A stretch of DNA of 64,000 bases. It comes from Methylobacterium goesingense (lineage in GTDB: Bacteria > Pseudomonadota > Alphaproteobacteria > Rhizobiales > Beijerinckiaceae). Position 1 is the first letter of the stretch; each line of letters starts with the position of its first letter. This document shows positions 63,786-64,000 of this stretch, piece after piece. The notes beneath the pieces were generated by a model. It saw only the letters and a list, made by a program, of their open reading frames with translations, did no database searches and was not told where the DNA came from. The stretch is taken from positions 1 through 64,000 of the forward strand of contig NZ_BPQL01000007.1 in NCBI RefSeq assembly GCF_022179225.1. Reading direction: 5' to 3'. A program made the translations under genes and the position numbers.

Positions 63786-64000
63786 CTTCGGGAGCTCGCC
63801 GACGGCAATGGCGTCTACGGACCGAAAGCCGACCGCCTGATCATGAGGGGCCGGAGCAGGGCTGAACGCGGACAGTCTTCCGTAGCGGTTATGCGAAATC
63901 CCCTCGGAAAACCCACAAGAGACCCAGCATTCGCGAGCATGCCCGCCGGCGAAACATGACATACCGCTCGCTCCGTGCGTCTTCGCGCTGCTTCCGCCCG

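Overview
The window looks like chromosome of a high-GC, heterotrophic alphaproteobacterium of the Hyphomicrobiales, most probably Methylobacterium/Methylorubrum or a close relative. This rests on strong GC bias, the CobS/CobT aerobic cobaltochelatase pair next to BolA and a J-domain protein, the HK-TsaE/AmgK-MurU-AddB-AddA block, a 466-residue AhcY, several Hyphomicrobiales-type small secreted proteins and two alphaproteobacterial YkuD proteins. The genus is an inference; no 16S gene is present.

Layout. 0-7.4 kb: two small envelope/unknown genes, a membrane-anchored cyclic-nucleotide-binding protein, YjbQ, an ATP-dependent DNA ligase overlapping its partner exonuclease, a TPR-like methyltransferase and a YoaK-type membrane protein. 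7.4-12.1 kb: arfB-bolA diverging from a J-domain gene and cobS-cobT. 12.1-24 kb: a leftward run of sensor kinase, TsaE-kinase fusion, MurU-like nucleotidyltransferase, addB and addA; addA carries a one-base deletion at its Walker A motif. 24-31.2 kb: ahcY with a terminator and a palindromic operator candidate, an acyl-CoA synthetase/nitroreductase pair, small proteins, a glutathione peroxidase, a PRC-barrel protein and a degenerate receiver. 31.4-33.8 kb: argJ-SIMPL-mutT, translationally coupled. 33.9-42.7 kb: DUF6880 protein, methyltransferase/DUF427 pair, ComF, an orphan NarK-type transporter and a large HWE sensor kinase. 43-47.8 kb: an L,D-transpeptidase, small proteins, cspA, an AraC regulator and a PAS-HTH protein.

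48.3-57.5 kb is the most interesting part. A soluble double-PAS chemoreceptor, CheA and CheW (no cheR, cheB or cheY nearby) run rightward and converge on a leftward stressosome operon: rsbR, rsbS, rsbT, an RsbT-like ATPase fused to an RsbX/SpoIIE-type phosphatase, and an RsbT-like ATPase fused to a histidine kinase plus receiver. All genes overlap or nearly touch, three successive proteins carry an RsbT-like ATPase domain, and no sigma-factor gene is present, so the terminal kinase is a candidate output of the switch.

57.9-61.2 kb is a small accessory-looking stretch beside tRNA-Gly(CCC). It holds a DUF3280-like lipoprotein-sized secreted protein, an IS3-family transposase remnant, a Hint-domain protein with an AT-rich 5' half and a decayed small phage-type reading frame. 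The window ends with a second YkuD protein that lacks the usual catalytic His and Arg, and an MFS transporter.
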